Shown piece by piece: positions 29,463 through 43,014 of a stretch of 64,000 bases of DNA. This DNA is from Volvox africanus (lineage: Eukaryota; Chlorophyta; Chlorophyceae; Chlamydomonadales; Volvocaceae). The stretch is from the NCBI GenBank assembly GCA_030268105.1, contig BSDZ01000015.1, positions 558,001 through 622,000 on the forward strand. The letters are read 5' to 3'. The translations under genes were made by a program, and so were the position numbers. Position 1 is the stretch's first letter, and the number at the start of each line of letters is the position of its first letter. A model generated the notes under the pieces. That model was not told where the DNA came from and did not search any database. It worked only from the letters and a program-made list of their open reading frames with translations.

Positions 29463-32400
29463 TCACGTGGACTCAGCCAGCAGTCGGGGCGGTAGGGTGG
29501 CCAACAGCTGATCCATCGCCGCCACAGCGTCCGTCGCCGACATGCCATCGAGAGGCAGATTGCAAAAGCCGCGCAGGAAGGACTGTTGATTGGAACAGGA
29601 ATGGGCCCCGAACGGACCGGGGAGGGGGGGGATGGACAGACAGGCCGCGTGAGATACGGAGATAGCCAAGGGAAGGGATTGGGGGGTGGGGGGTGGGAAA
29701 TATAAGTGTTAGTCGGACAGACTCTACCAAGTAACCTCACACGGAAGGATGAAGTACCGGAAGTTGTGATGGGGAGACGAACGGAAGCTTCGCTCGCAAT
29801 ACCCTGAATGGTAAAAGCTTCCTCTGGCTCCTCTACCTCCCACCACCAACAACTTGACTCCTTTCACCATCTCCACGATCACCACCACCACAGCCAGCAC
29901 CTGCAGCTCCGCCACGTCTGCGGCCGCCTCCTCCTCCGTCTGCTGCCGTTGTCCCTTCACCATTTCGCTCTCCGTTCCTCTCGAGCGCTTAGCCGAGGGT
30001 CCCTTCGTATCCATATGTGCGGGCGGGTGGAGGAGGGGGTGAATGGGGCGGGGGTCGGGGTATCAGCTCTTCCATTCCCCATGCAGCCACATGGCTCTGG
30101 GCGGTGAAGTCATGATGTTGACGCACACAAATTTCCCACCACGCAGGTTGGCATGTCGGTAGACTCCTACCGCCCCTATCGCGACCTACTTACTATGTGT
30201 CCCAGCGTTGCCTCCACCACTACCACGCACTCATTAGGACCTTCGTTGTCCTGGACAGCCCCTCCTCCCACTTGTGCATCTAATCCAACTCCTTTTGTGC
30301 AGGGACGTTTCTATTCCCAGACGTCTTTCAATTATGTTATGTATAAAAGTCGTACTGCCTCTCCCTGTCCGCCTGCAGTCTCTGCTCCCGCCTCAGGCCT
30401 GACCTAACCCACCTCAAGCTCCCGGAGGCGTTCCTTGGCCATCGCGATTACCTGCAGCCAACCGCGCAGGGAGAAAGTGTTGAGGTGAACGAGGTGAACG
30501 AAGGGAGGAAAGGGGGGAATTAGGAAGAAGGAGGGGAAGGAGGGGAAGGAGGGGAAGGAGGGGAAGGAGGGGAAGGAGGGGAAGCTGAAAGGCCTCAGTC
30601 CTCGTCACGCAATGACGACACCAGCAGCGCCGGTGTATACTCGCCATCCCTAACCCACCATCGGGTCGTGCCAACACCCCGCCTGTTGGCCCAAACACCC
30701 CCAGCCATCCTCATTTTGCCGCCGTACTCCCTTCCCCCACGCACATACACACACGCATCCTACCTCGGGGGGGAACCCCGCGCTCTCCGCCACATGCACC
30801 CCGAACGACTGGTCGCAGGCGCCCTCACGAATGGAGTACAGCATGGTCAGTCGGCTGGTCTTCGGGTCGATCATCGCAGCGGCCTGGGGGCGGTGTCCGT
30901 GCGGCGTTAGGGAACGAGAGCGTGAAAACATCAGTGCGTGGATGCGCAGAACTCAACATGCACGGTACGTGTCGAGAAAAGCGGATGCAGGACGGAGGAC
31001 GGAGGATGGAGGTGAGGTGGACAGATGGGGAAGAAAGGCACGAGAGTGGCCCCCCCTCCCTCTCCCTCCCACCTGGAGGTTCTTAACGCCCACAGTAGCC
31101 TGCAGCTCCGTGAGCTCGTGGAAGTGCGTGGCGAACAGCGTGGGGGCCCCCACGTCGGGCCCCGCCAGGTGCTCGCTGATGGCCCAGGCCAGACCGAAGC
31201 CGTCGTAGGTGGAGGTGCCCCGACCCAGTTCGTCTATAATCACGAGGGAGTGGCTGCTGGCGCCCTGAAGGGTGGGGGCAACCAGGAGGGGAGGCGTGGG
31301 ATGAACAACGATAACAACAAATGAAGTCTCGTAAGGGGTTTCAGACAACCCCTTGGCGTTAACTAACTTGCTTCTGTAAGGGACAGGTTGGAGAAATGGT
31401 GGGGCAATCGGTGGACTGGGCGACCGAGCCGCACTACCAGCTCGGGTCTCAGATCTGAGACCGGATGTGAAGGCAACCTGGGCGACAAGGCCGCCTGCCA
31501 GGCCACCCTGTCAGGCGGTCAAGTGGCAGCACCTTGGCAGGTAACGAGCCAACCAACTTAAACATATTCTTTACAGAACCGTAACATAACCGGTGCGGTA
31601 AAAAGAACCCCTGACATTATCGATGTCTTGATGACTTCACTGATATTGCCGGTTTAAATTGGCGGTTGTAGCGGTGGCGGTTGTAGTGGTTATAATGGTT
31701 GTAGTGGTGGTGGTTACTCTTCCGCAACCTCACTCCGCCCTGGAGGCAACTCCGGCTCTCCCCGACTCCAGCTCTGTCGTACTCTTCCCCCACCCCCCGA
31801 GCGATCATGTGGGGTGTTTTCGTACCCCCCACCCTCTCCATCCCGAGCCCCCTACCTGACCCCTCCTCTCGCTTACCCTGAGGATTGCCGCCGTCTCGAG
31901 CATCTCCGCCATGAACGTGGACAATCCCTTCATCTGGCAGTCCCCCGCACCCACCCGGCAGAAGATGGAGTCGCGCACGGAAATGCGAGCTGACGAGCAC
32001 GGCACGAAGCACCCCACCTGAGCGAGCAGCACTGCGACACCGACCTGAGGGCCCCCGGGCGGGTGAGGACGGCGGGTGAGCAGGGAGGACGGTACTTATC
32101 TGGTTTGAGGTTCCCTCACAGCCCGCCCCCATCCCACTGCCTCCGCTCGCTCCCGCCCTCCCCCCCCCTAAACCCCCTTGACCGCGTCTATTGCTAGTTT
32201 GTAATCACACCGCGTTCCCTGCTCACCTGCCGGATGTAGGTGGACTTCCCGCCCATGTTGGGCCCTGTGATGATGTTGAACCAGCTCTCACCCCGCTGCA
32301 TGATGCAGTCGTTAGGGATGAAGCTCACGCCGTCCTGTCGACGGAACGGATGGCAACGGAGGGGGGGAGGGAGGCCAGAGGGAGGCGAGAGGATGTGTCA

Positions 32401-35400
32401 GGAGGGAGGAAGTTGCAAGGAGGTTGGAGGAAGGCGAATACACCACGAGTCCTGGGGAGGTCTGCGGGAGATGAGGACGAGGTGGGAAAGGAGATGCCAC
32501 AGATGAGGATGTAACACGAAGCGTGACGCGGGTCAGGTGACAGTTGACGCGGCTGGCAATTATAACAAATGGCGGGCGCTTTAACGCCGTGGGTGACACA
32601 ATGACCTCAGCGTAATGGTCCTTGGTCCTGCCGACCAGACGCTACAGGTTGCGTACGGCCCTCATGCAAGTAGCTGCTTTATATTCCAACAAGGCCAACA
32701 CGCGTTCATCCTCTTCCTTACCTGCACCTCAACGTTGGGGTGCCTAGGTGGGTGGAAGAGGGTGGGGAGGGAAGGGTGTATGCGCGTGTGTGGGGGAGGG
32801 GGTTAATACAAACATGAATGCAACGGAAAACAACTGAAAGTGAGATCCAAACCCAACTAAATAATACCGGTAGTAAGGAGGTGGTTTAATCAGACAACGC
32901 AAGCTGCCGAACCCACTGATCCAGATCCAGATCCAGATCCAGATCCAAACTTGTGGTTCATAGATGATGATCAATTTTACCTTCACATGTTCCCTCATCA
33001 TCACTATTCCTCTATGTCTCTCTTGTTCCCAGCTTTCCCCCTTCTCCCCAACTCACACACATCTGCACACATACACACACGCTACCTCACCTGCACTCTC
33101 GCAGTTCGATGATGCCCTCGTCGGGGCCCAGCATCTCCGGACTGAGGACGGGACCGGAACGGCAAGTTTAGTGGTAACGACAGCGGCACAACGACAACAG
33201 CAATTAACATCGCAACAGAGCAATCGCCATACATTCGTGGTCGTTTTGCAAGAGGCACGACGAAATCCCCCTCTCACCATGTTAACTGCACTGTACAGAT
33301 GCAGTACAATACCAGGATAGTGCATCCCTCTCTGGGCCTTATACGGGCCGCATTTGCTCGTTGTAGGGTCGCATCAGCTCCCAGCGACTTAGGGCCAAAT
33401 GATCTCCCCCCTTACGCCGCCAAATCAGCAGCCGGTTTACCGGATGTGATATGAAGAAGTCGCACGACGCAAGGACCAAACCGATGGCAAGAGGTCCCAA
33501 TCAACACCATCAACTGTAAATTAGATCACAAAGATCAGACTACCCTGGCTTAGACCACAAAAAGAGGCACGTACGGCTTACCGTACGTACGGAACTGGTG
33601 CAACCACGGCAGCCTCCGCGAAGGAAAGCAGCACGTCCAGCTCGGACAGCAGCGCCGAGACCGCCTCCCAAACCTCCACAAACGTGTGTGCTATGACCAC
33701 CACCTGACAAGTGAGGGCCAGGGGTCGGCGGGGTGTTTGGGGGTAACGGGGAAGGCGAAAGTACGGAAACATCTGGCCAGGGCGTGGGTGGGTTGTGTAA
33801 GTGTGTGTACTTGTTTGTGAACGCAAAGAGACCCACAGCCACCAGACCCTAAAACCCACATGTGCAAATAATTCCCAAGTTAACAATATTGAAACAAAGA
33901 TGACCGGGAAGACTGTGTGTGTTTGAACCTCCTCCCCCATGAAGTGCCGTGGTGAAGCCAGCGGGAAGAAGAGCCGACAGAAAGCTGCACTGTACTCTGC
34001 AATGATGGGGATGGGCAATGGGCCGAGGGACCCCTACAACCCAAGGTACTCTGAAAGCAGAGAGTAGTGCAACAGCAGCAGCAGTAAAGAGAGAATGGGT
34101 GACGACGGGGGTGAAGACGTAGATTCTCCCTGGCACATGTGCTGGAAAATGAATGCGGAAGGACCTCGGAGGTGGGGGTTAGGACCCGGCCGGGGAGACA
34201 TACCCATCTCCATCCCAGCCAAGCTAGCCCCTCCTGCCCACCTGCTCCACCAGCTCCGCCTGCAGCGCCAGGTACTCCCCCGATATTGCGTTAAGGCGTT
34301 CCGCGGCGTTCTTCAGTGCCCTGCTGGTGAACTTGGTGCCGTCCTTGCGCGTCTCAATCACCATGTACCTGACCGAGAAGGGGGAGGGGGAGGGGGGAAG
34401 GGAGCGGGGGAAGGCGAATACATCTGAGGCCTGGAAGGGGGGACTCACCGTAGTGGGCAGCGCGGAACCATACCCGTAACCCTGCGACCACTTCTCTCGC
34501 CATCACAACCAACAACATCATGAGGCCTCTATCTGTGCTCCATTGTTGTCCTCTCTTATGATCCCATATTGCATTGCTGCACCTTGTTCACAGCTGCTTG
34601 CCCCCTCCCTTACAGCGGTATTTTGCCTCGTTTATTCGACTTGCCCTCCCCCCTCCCTTCAAGGCGCCTTTTTTCTCCGGCACCAGTGGGGCCTCACTTC
34701 GCCTGCAGCTTGCTCCTCACGTTCTTCTCCTCCTTCTGTGTGATCCTCAGGCAGCGGGTCCGCACGTGCGCGGCTTTGTGCCACTCCAGCTTCAGGGTCT
34801 TGTCCAGGATCAAACCCAGGTCGCCAGCGGCGGACTGGACGGACGGGCGGAGGGGGAAGGGGGGAGGGCGGAGGGCGGAGGGGGGAGGGCGCAAGGATGA
34901 AACTAGGTCAAAGACGGGATAGGCAGGAAAGGCCAGGTGGTGTGGTGGTGTGTGTGTGTGTATGTGGAGGGGGGGATAAGGCGAATAAACGAGACATGAT
35001 ACGGGGGTATTATATATACTTGTATGGCAGACCACAAGGGGAGGCGGTACGTGTCCGGCCTTACGTATGTGTATTGATTGAAAATCCACAATGGACTAAC
35101 AATCCAAAGGCTCTACCTTCACCCTCCAAGCGCGAGCGCCCTCCCCTGTACCCTAGCCCCCCAAAACCCTAAGTTTGCACACGCATACACGCTTACCTGC
35201 GCAAGCTCCGTGATTTCGTCCTCCAGTTGCTTCTTCGCATCGGCTAGGGTGCCCAGCCGGTTGTCGTACGTGGGGGAGATGAGGTACTCATTGGGAAGGC
35301 GGTCCAGGTCCAGAGCGGCCTGGGGATCCGAAACCGTGTGTGTGTGTGTTGAATTCCTCTGTGCCACATGAATCGGTTTTTAACCGTAACCACCTTTTCT

Positions 35401-38400
35401 CCTTCCCCGCAACCCCTCACCTCCAGCAGCTCCTCAAATCGCTGTAAGTGCTCCGGGTCGTGGTACTCGGCCAAAGGGTCCGCGTACCTGTACACAGGGG
35501 GGTGGGGGTGGGACGAAGCATTTCATGCGCGACCAGAACAGATACACGTACACCTAAACCCGAAGATGAAGCTGCGTGGTAATGGATATGGGCAATATGC
35601 GAATCGAAAGTGTTAACTCTAAAGTTGTTTAGCTGTGAAGAGAAGGCCACGAGTCGCAGGGTGCTGCCCCTTGGCCCATGCACACAGGGAAACAGGGAAA
35701 CGGATATGTATGGCAGCGGTAGGTAAAACTACGTGCCTTCCTATTCAGTACCCTCCTCTAATGTAATTTGTTCCAACCGAAGAGCTGCCCAAAAGATAAT
35801 ATCAACACCTCCTCCCCCATAACCACCTCTGATATCTCCCCCTTGTACGTATACATTTACTCCTCGTTAGAGCTCTTCCCTATCCTCACATTTCCCTCCC
35901 TCTCCGCTTCGTGCGCCCACCCCCACCTCGCCACCAGGCTCGCAGCGTGCGGCCCCTCATGAGAGCGGAGCGCCTCCTCGATGATCGGCAGGCGGGCTGA
36001 GGCCCGATAGAGCTGGTGCAGCTCCTGCAGAGAGATGCGCCGGGACTGTAGCTTGCGAGTCAGCCGCTCAACATCGGGAAGGCCTGGAAGCCGGGGGTTT
36101 GGGGGAGGGGGAGGGGGAGGGGCAGGGCAGTCAGGGGGTTGGGCGGAAAGGGAGAGGAAGGGATGCGGAGAGGAGATGCGCAAGTACTGAAACTGAAGTC
36201 CATAGCTGTCATAATTTACCAATCATGTGATAGCGGGTAAGGGGGTAAGGGGGTAAGGCGAAGAAACGAGTCCTGGTGCTGGTGATGAGACCAGGACAAA
36301 TTGTAACGGCTGCCAACGTCCAAGGTAGGAGGGACGGGGAAGGAAGATACGTGTGTGTGTCAATTGCCCCAGGAAACTGTGAAAATTAGGGGAGGAGATC
36401 CCAACTCGCCCTATCTCACTACCAGCACATCCGTGTGAACGTGGCATGTTTTATCCGTCCTACCCTGCCGCTGCGCCCGTCCTTCATATATACCACTCGC
36501 CCATCCAATACACTTTGGTCCCCAGCTATCACCCCCACGCTACCCAACAACAATACCAGGTCTAATGATTTTTCGCCTTCCCAACCCATCACTCACCTCT
36601 GAACTGCTGGTCCCTCAGGCGCTGCCGCATCTCCTGGTCCGCCACCAGTGCCTCCACCACGTCGTGGCGCTGAGAGATGGCGGCCAGATCAACCAGCGGC
36701 TGCTTCAGCCAGCACTGAACAGCGGGGAGGGAGAAGGAGGGCAGGCGACGAGCCAGAAGGGCAGGGATTGATAGTGCAGGGCCAGTAGAAGAAATACCCA
36801 AGCAGCGGGGAAGTGGGAGATTGGGGAAGGGGAGAGAAAGGGGGAGAAAGGACGATTGTGAAATTCGGGAAACTCGCCAAGGTGAGGGGAGAGGGGAGGA
36901 AGAGGGGAGGGATAGACGATAACTGCACAGCTTAAGGCCGCAGAGCTGTAACTTTCTAATCAACTATATTTAAGTGGAAAAGGATGTCTGGTGGGCGCAG
37001 TAGGGGCGGAGAGGCGGAGGGACAATGAACATGGGTGAGGGGAGTGGGATAGATCTCGCTGAGGGCAGCTCGCTGTTTGGTCCACTCCAGTGCTGTGGAG
37101 GGCCGATGGTGCAGTCCACTCTCGGCTCATCCGAACATTAGGGGAGAGGAGACATGAAACAATACTGGCGGAAACGGGAAGACGACAAAATGTTTTTTTG
37201 TGTCCGGAAATGAAGGTGACCTGGCAACCATCCGCTGATGTAAACAGCGGTCTGGTGTACAGCCAACGACGACGCACTCAACAGGGGAATCAGCCTAATG
37301 AAACGGCACGAACATACCCATCTTCGGCGTACTTCCCAGCTTTTAGGTGGGCTCCGGGTGGGTTAATGATTCCATGGGTCCGTTGCTTGTCGTACCACCC
37401 AACCAACGCCCCGGGGAGCTCCGACCGTCCTCCGGAACTGCATCCAAACACCGTAAAACACCGAAACGCATTCGCACCTTTAGCCGCCGCTTTCCCATGG
37501 CTGTACGACAGCGGTTTAGCAGGCCGTACAAGCTGTACGTCGCATTCGCGTCCTGCAAGTTCATGCGGTTGAAACGAAGGCTTCGCGTCACCTCAACGGC
37601 GGTAGGAATGTCACACAGAGTTGGCATGTGCGTACGACGACCACGAGACCACGAACCCAAACGTCGGTTGCGAGTGCGGGGTGGGGGGCTTCTCCCCCAT
37701 ACCCGATAAGGCATCCCCGATGCTGCCCTCTCAACCTTGCATCCTGTGGCCCCCCTCACCCCGTACGACACACTGATTACATACATCCTGGATCCCTGGA
37801 GCATATTTAAAGTTTCATTACCTGTGGGAACGTGTGTTCAGTCCCTCTTACGTCCCCTGCTTTATTCCCAACCGCTCAACTGCCAAATCCAAACCCTGAT
37901 GCAACACGATGATGAGTAGTTTGTGCATTTTTGCAGCAGCCAGTGACAGGTTTCGCCTATATGCGTTTCCCCCTCAGCCCTCCCTGGCCCCATCCCTTGC
38001 ACTCACCGCCCGACTTGGTAACACGTTTAGTGCCTTCTGCGCGGTGGAGTCCAAACGCAGGTAGCAACCGGGATTGTAAAGAGACAGCAGGTACCGCCCG
38101 CCGCCACTGGACTCGGCCATCACCTCCGCGTACGACAGTACGGCAGCTAGCGCGGAGCAGGCTGTACGCCGCTCCAATATGTCACCATGTCGCTCGACTG
38201 AACCTCCCTGAGTATTTGTGTGCGTGTACAGGTGCGTTGCGCGACAACCAAGAATCCCAGTTATTCCCAAAATTGTGTACGGCATAGCAGTAGCATAGCA
38301 TGAAACAAAATGACATTTACGTTTCACTCACCACTCACCACTGGCAAAAGCAGTACGCCCCCAGCCCGCCATTCGTCACGTATTCTCCAGCTGGTGGTCG

Positions 38401-41397
38401 TGCAATTGTGTATGCGTTTGTGTGTCTGTGTGTGCTGCGTGTGTGTGTTTGGAAGGGGCCCCGGGGGCGCACATCGCATCAACCGATCCAATACGGGGGA
38501 CCTCTGTCCCAGGATCTCCCTCTCACATCCCTCCACTGCGCTCAAAGAGTTCGAAGGAGGTACCTTTGTTGGAGTCCCCCGCCCGCACCCAGGCTTCCCC
38601 CAAGCGTCAACGCCGTCAATCTGTCCCCTTCCCACCTTGATTACTTTCGCCAAGTCTGCTTCCAGGTGCTTGGCATTAAACAGAGAAGCAGGACGTTCCG
38701 TCACCATCAGCCCCACTCCCTCCAAAAGAGCCTTCAGACGGGATCGCTGACCCGCGTCGAGGAAAGACAGGGAGTCCTGGAGGCAGTGGCAGTGGGCCGA
38801 GGTAGGCAGGTAAGGCAGGGAGGTGGGAAGGAGCCAGGCTTTCCGAAGCGGTTTGCCACGGAGGAAGGAACAACAGAGACCCGAGGTCTCAACCCTCCTC
38901 TACCCGACTATCTCGTCTCTGAGGATCTCCCGGCACCGCATAGCCCCTAACCCGCCTCCTGATACCCGACCCCCAACTCCCCACACGCACATCTACATCT
39001 CTTACATCACCGCTTCCGTGCGGATCCAGTCCTTGCGCAGATAGTTAAACCTGTCGCCGTCTTGCCCCAGCCAGTCGTGGCGCCCCCCTTTTTGTTTGAC
39101 GACCCCCACTACCGGCAACCAGGGCCATACTGGTATGGATTCCTCCAAACCCTACGTAGGTCCCAGCTCAAATATTGCAGCTCCTTACCTCCGTTTCCTC
39201 TCACCTCGCGGCCACTTCCCCTGTCACGACCCGCGGCACCCCTGCCGCCGCACCTTATTCAGCACCGCCTCTCGCGCCCCAAGCTGCACCAACACCGCCT
39301 CCAGCCCACTGAGCTGGTCATCCAGCAGCATCTCGTTGGCACCCAACTGGCAGGAAGATGAGTCGACGTAGGCCACCCCCTAGGCAATGGGCGCAGGTGC
39401 AGGGCCGCAAGAGGGGGTTATCCCAGCGGCGTTGGACCGGGTGACGATAGGACCCTCCCCCAACACTTTCCCCCTCGAAGATGTCCCTTCCACAGTTCAT
39501 CTCCCGCAAACCTCCCCTTTACGGTTAGTGATTGTGATCATTCAGCAGCTCATTTACAGCAGTACCAGGACTCGTGGTGTATTCGCCTGACTCCCACCTT
39601 TCCCCTAACACGAACATGCTTCATATCAGCCTTTGCCGCCTCCTAACTTTTTAAATACCTCTTATATACCTTATATAACTTTATACACCACATTTAGTAG
39701 GTGCATTTTATCTTTGAATGTTGTTGTTTACGTTGTTATACTTCAATCTGTTGCCGTATCCGTTCCTCATCCGAAAACACCCAAACACATGTTAAGTGAT
39801 TGGGGTGAACGATGAGGGCGTCCCTCTAAAGAAGGGTGAAGCAGGGCGGCTCCACCCGGGTTAGCTTAGGGGGCCGCTGGTGATGCAGAGTGCCCCCCTG
39901 TAACATCACATACACACATACTGCGTCCCCCCCTCAGCCCTTTGCGCACCCCTGTGGCCTGGCCCTCCGCTACGGTGAAAGTGATGGCCGCCACTACGGG
40001 CACCTCCGCCATTTCCACATTTCGGTACAGCTCGTCGTCGAAGGCGGATAACTTACCAGGAGTAGCCGACCTGTTCAGCACAGGTTCGGAGGTGAGGGCA
40101 ATGGTTGAATAAGGAGGACATCGTATTTAAAAAAAAGCATCGTACTTCTTTTGCCTTATTTTTTTGCCTTATTCTGATGCGTACGAAGACTGCATCGAAG
40201 ACTGCGCCCAAGTAAGCCGCCCAAGCGACGATCCAACGACACGTTCATTCTAAGAAAGACCAGAGGAGCTGATAACGCACTTGCCGGGCGGTAAGGACAC
40301 TTTTAAGAATTGCTTGCTTCAAGCCCCCTCATCACTTGTGATCAATTAGTTCGTAAAACTTTGAGTAGACCATTTCACGAGCTGCGACGGTGGACTCGTG
40401 AGTCCCACTCGGGAAGCGAACAATCATCAACTCACTCCATTCGATTCGCTTAGTTGCTAACCACCTCTGCCACACCTGCAGGCAGAGGATGGGACTACCA
40501 CACCTGGTCAGCTTCCAGGCCGTGCCAGCAGATTCGTACAGCTCCACAACGTGGGTCGTGCCGCCAAGGAGCAGCTCTCGTAAGATCGTCTCAAACATCG
40601 CCCGGTTCACATTAACGTACGGCAGGTCGGTATCGGCGCCGCGGACCACAGCTGTAGTACGGTAAAACTGCCGTGCAATGAGATTGGCCGCAGGACCATG
40701 GACGGAGTAAAACCCCTGCGGTGGTATAGGCGCACGGGTGTACGGGGATGGCGTTGAATGGAGGTATGACTGTAAACACGGAGACTTTCCGTCCGCACCA
40801 GCCATCAAAACAACCCCGTGTTCCCCCTCATCCATAGGTTCACCCCCACATCTCCTTTGGTCTCTACTCACGTGAAGTCAACTTCACAATGACCCCTGGC
40901 GGATAAAATTCTGCGCAGCATATCCCTCGGCCACCACAGGCTTAGGGTATGGGCATAGGGCTGGAAGGAAGACCCGTGCAGATGACGTCATGCAAAAAAG
41001 TAAAGCTCTAGAACAAGGTTGAAGGATTTTCTGTTGAAATGTGTCCATGACGCACCTTCCTGTCGAAGAAGCGAATGACGTTAGGATCCTGTGAGGGAGA
41101 TAGGAACAGAGCTAAGGATCACGTCGGGAATAAGGATTGGGAAACTAAAATACTCTTACGCCGGCCATGACAACACGCCAAGGCTTCCTAAGGGCGTTCG
41201 GGTGTGTATGCGAATTTCTAAAACGGTGAAAAGCGCGCGGAATATGACAAAGACTAGGGTTGCTCCAGCCTTACGTTTTGTAAAGTCTTGAAGAAACTCA
41301 TAAATGCCCGGAGCGACTTATCGTCAAGGTCTTTTGGAGCAACATCAACGCTGACATCTTCGTCCATAGGATCATCCTGTTGTGCCTTTGGCGGCAT
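29463..41397 (-). CDS. MSH2: DNA mismatch repair protein MSH2
   Basis: This MutS homologue forms MutS-alpha/beta with MSH6 or MSH3 and recognises mismatches in the nucleus. It starts at 41397 (exon 1 41397-41275, then 41088-41056 with RFFDR). Mismatch-binding and connector exons lie at 40715-40504, about 40071-39950 and about 39380-39256. Lever and clamp exons lie at about 38730-38630, 38200-38000, 37600-37400, 36720-36589, 36090-35900, 35490-35420, 35330-35190, 34840-34690, 34380-34224, 33700-33590 and 33160-33090. The ATPase exon 32334-32227 has Walker A (TGPNMGGKS) and 32044-31877 has the GAGDCQMKG loop. 31264-31073 has Walker B ([14 protein letters not shown]) and the ATHFHEL switch; 30883-30764 has [12 protein letters not shown]-terminal helix exons run to the stop at 29463. 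Sequence is plant-like and all key motifs are intact. Some clamp exon borders are approximate. Confidence 0.95.
30530..30585 (+). repeat. GAGGGGAAG nonanucleotide array
   Basis: About six units of a 9-bp purine-only repeat in an MSH2 intron near the 3' end of the gene. Confidence 0.9.
31630..31831 (-). repeat. Intronic dispersed repeat A, copy 2 (inverted)
   Basis: This is the reverse complement of 9643-9812, in the MSH2 intron between exons 32044-31877 and 31264-31073. Its GGTTGTAGTGGTTATAATGG-type tail has more units than the other copy. Relative to the host genes, both copies lie in sense. Confidence 0.85.
32915..32946 (+). repeat. ATCCAG hexanucleotide array
   Basis: About five ATCCAG units in an MSH2 intron. 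Confidence 0.85.
34982..34993 (+). repeat. CGAATAAACGAG short motif (exact copy)
   Basis: Exact 12-base copies occur here, at 19859-19870 (+), 34627-34638 (reverse complement) and 29150-29161 (reverse complement). Variants with one or a few changes lie at 36259-36270, 32433-32455, 34409-34430 and 39564-39586 (reverse complement). A purine-rich tract usually precedes the motif on the CGAATA strand. Confidence 0.75.
36835..36951 (+). repeat. Intronic dispersed repeat B, copy 2
   Basis: Diverged match to 8325-8436, inside an MSH2 intron and antisense to MSH2. Confidence 0.7.
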
Positions 41398-42596
41398 TTG
41401 CTACGTACTCAGACCCTTTTTACAAAAATACAACTTCTTTTCCTAAATTCGCCACCTACTCATATGATTGAGCTTTATTCCGGCTGTGTTCTGGCTGCGA
41501 CCTGAAAACAAATTCACTAATTCGATAGCTATCCTGAGAAGAAATCCATAAGTTGACTGCGAGGTTGGAAACACATAAATCATATTCACTCGCAGATATA
41601 CTATATGCACGAAGAAGATTACAAGTACGACGACAACCCCTTCCGGCGGGAGACTCAAAGTCAGAAAACCTTGACTGATTAGGAAGATATTATGCCTTCT
41701 CTTTTCCAATCCTTATTTAGAAACCCTGAATAACAAGTCTCACCGTGAGCCGGGCCTGGGGCTCATCCGGCAGTCTCCGACGGTTTGTGTTCGGTTAGGT
41801 TTGGCTTAACATCAGTGATTAAGGTTTTCGTCCCTCAGAAGCTCCTGATCACCCAATAACACCTACGATTCTAAAATTGTGCAGCCAGAGGAATTATGCG
41901 CGAGCACTTGCTGTTCAGGCCAAGTGTGGAACGGTTACGCAGGGTACTACCCTATGCGGTTGATTTCCTTGTACCGTGTCCAGCTATGTATATCATAACT
42001 GTTTTTGCCATCGTTAAAAAGAGTATATCCACGGACATTCCCATCAGCCTCCGGTTGCCCCCGTCGTGCTATTGGACACCGTGCTTGGAGGCCCCTGAAA
42101 CTAAGCTATTTGCCAGTCATAGCAAACAGTTAAACTTGCCCCCAATACCAGCTATATTGCTCTATACCTGGGCGCGTCCAGCAGCAGCAGGTTCACACCA
42201 ATTAGCCTGGCATGCATGACTGTGGCATCAGGTCGCATGGAAGGCCTGCCTCTTACGAGACCCTTCCCTAATTGACAATGTCGCAGCCTGTATTAACAGC
42301 CTGAAAGTAGAAGATAGAGCCCGGTGGTGCGGGCACACAGTTGATGGAGGCTATGCAACCCCTGCCGCAGTTCCCCACCTTAACACACGTCAGGCCACGG
42401 CCGGCGTCCTACTACGACTATTTTTTTATTAATATTACCATTATTATTATTAGTGGTAGTAATAGTAGTAGTAGTATAAGAAGAAGAAGAAGAAGAAAAT
42501 TAGAACAAAAGAGTAAAAGCGTAAGCTGTACTACGCTATTGCGGGGAGTAAGGCGAGGTCTAACCGCGCTCATCGTATTGTTGATCGTTTCAATCA

Positions 42597-43014
42597 GACA
42601 GGATACGAAGAATGCTGCACCGTGCTGTCATGTGTTGTGGGGTCAGGCTTTGCAGTACCTTCAGCAGTTGGCACGAACTGTCAAAGATCATGACAACCAT
42701 GATCTGGTCATCTTCAATGTGGACGACGTGACTGGTGTGTGGCATTCTCTGCTGGTGCAAGGAGACGTTAGAGGAGCAGAATCTGTCTCACCGCATGCGC
42801 ACCTCACGCAATCGCAACAAAAGGGTGGTGCGTACAGCAATCGGAGAGGAAGTGAATACGGAAAGAAGGCGTGAAGCGGCCATGGCAGTGGGAGGAGCGG
42901 ACGGGGTTGGGGTGGACGGGAGTGAGTAACAGAGAAGGGATAACGGGCGAGGATGGGGAGCTGCGCATCATGCAGCACGTCAAGTTCTTCAACTGCATAC
43001 GACGGCTCTGTTAG
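42597..43014 (+). CDS. Possible exons of an unrecognised plus-strand gene
   Basis: The segment from about 42597, after a CAG acceptor, reads QDTKNAAPCCHVLWGQALQY and continues with an acidic DHDNHDLVIFNVDDVTGVW stretch. Near the end of the interval another frame reads GEDGELRIMQHVKFFNCIRR and reaches a stop at 43012-43014, as a last exon would. Protein-like composition is the only evidence. The link between the two, the start and the family are unknown. Confidence 0.3.

Noticed and set aside
37343..37804. Separate minus-strand gene with 153-residue frame
   Set aside because: Its middle ([20 protein letters not shown]) is an MSH2 exon; the rest is intron read-through.
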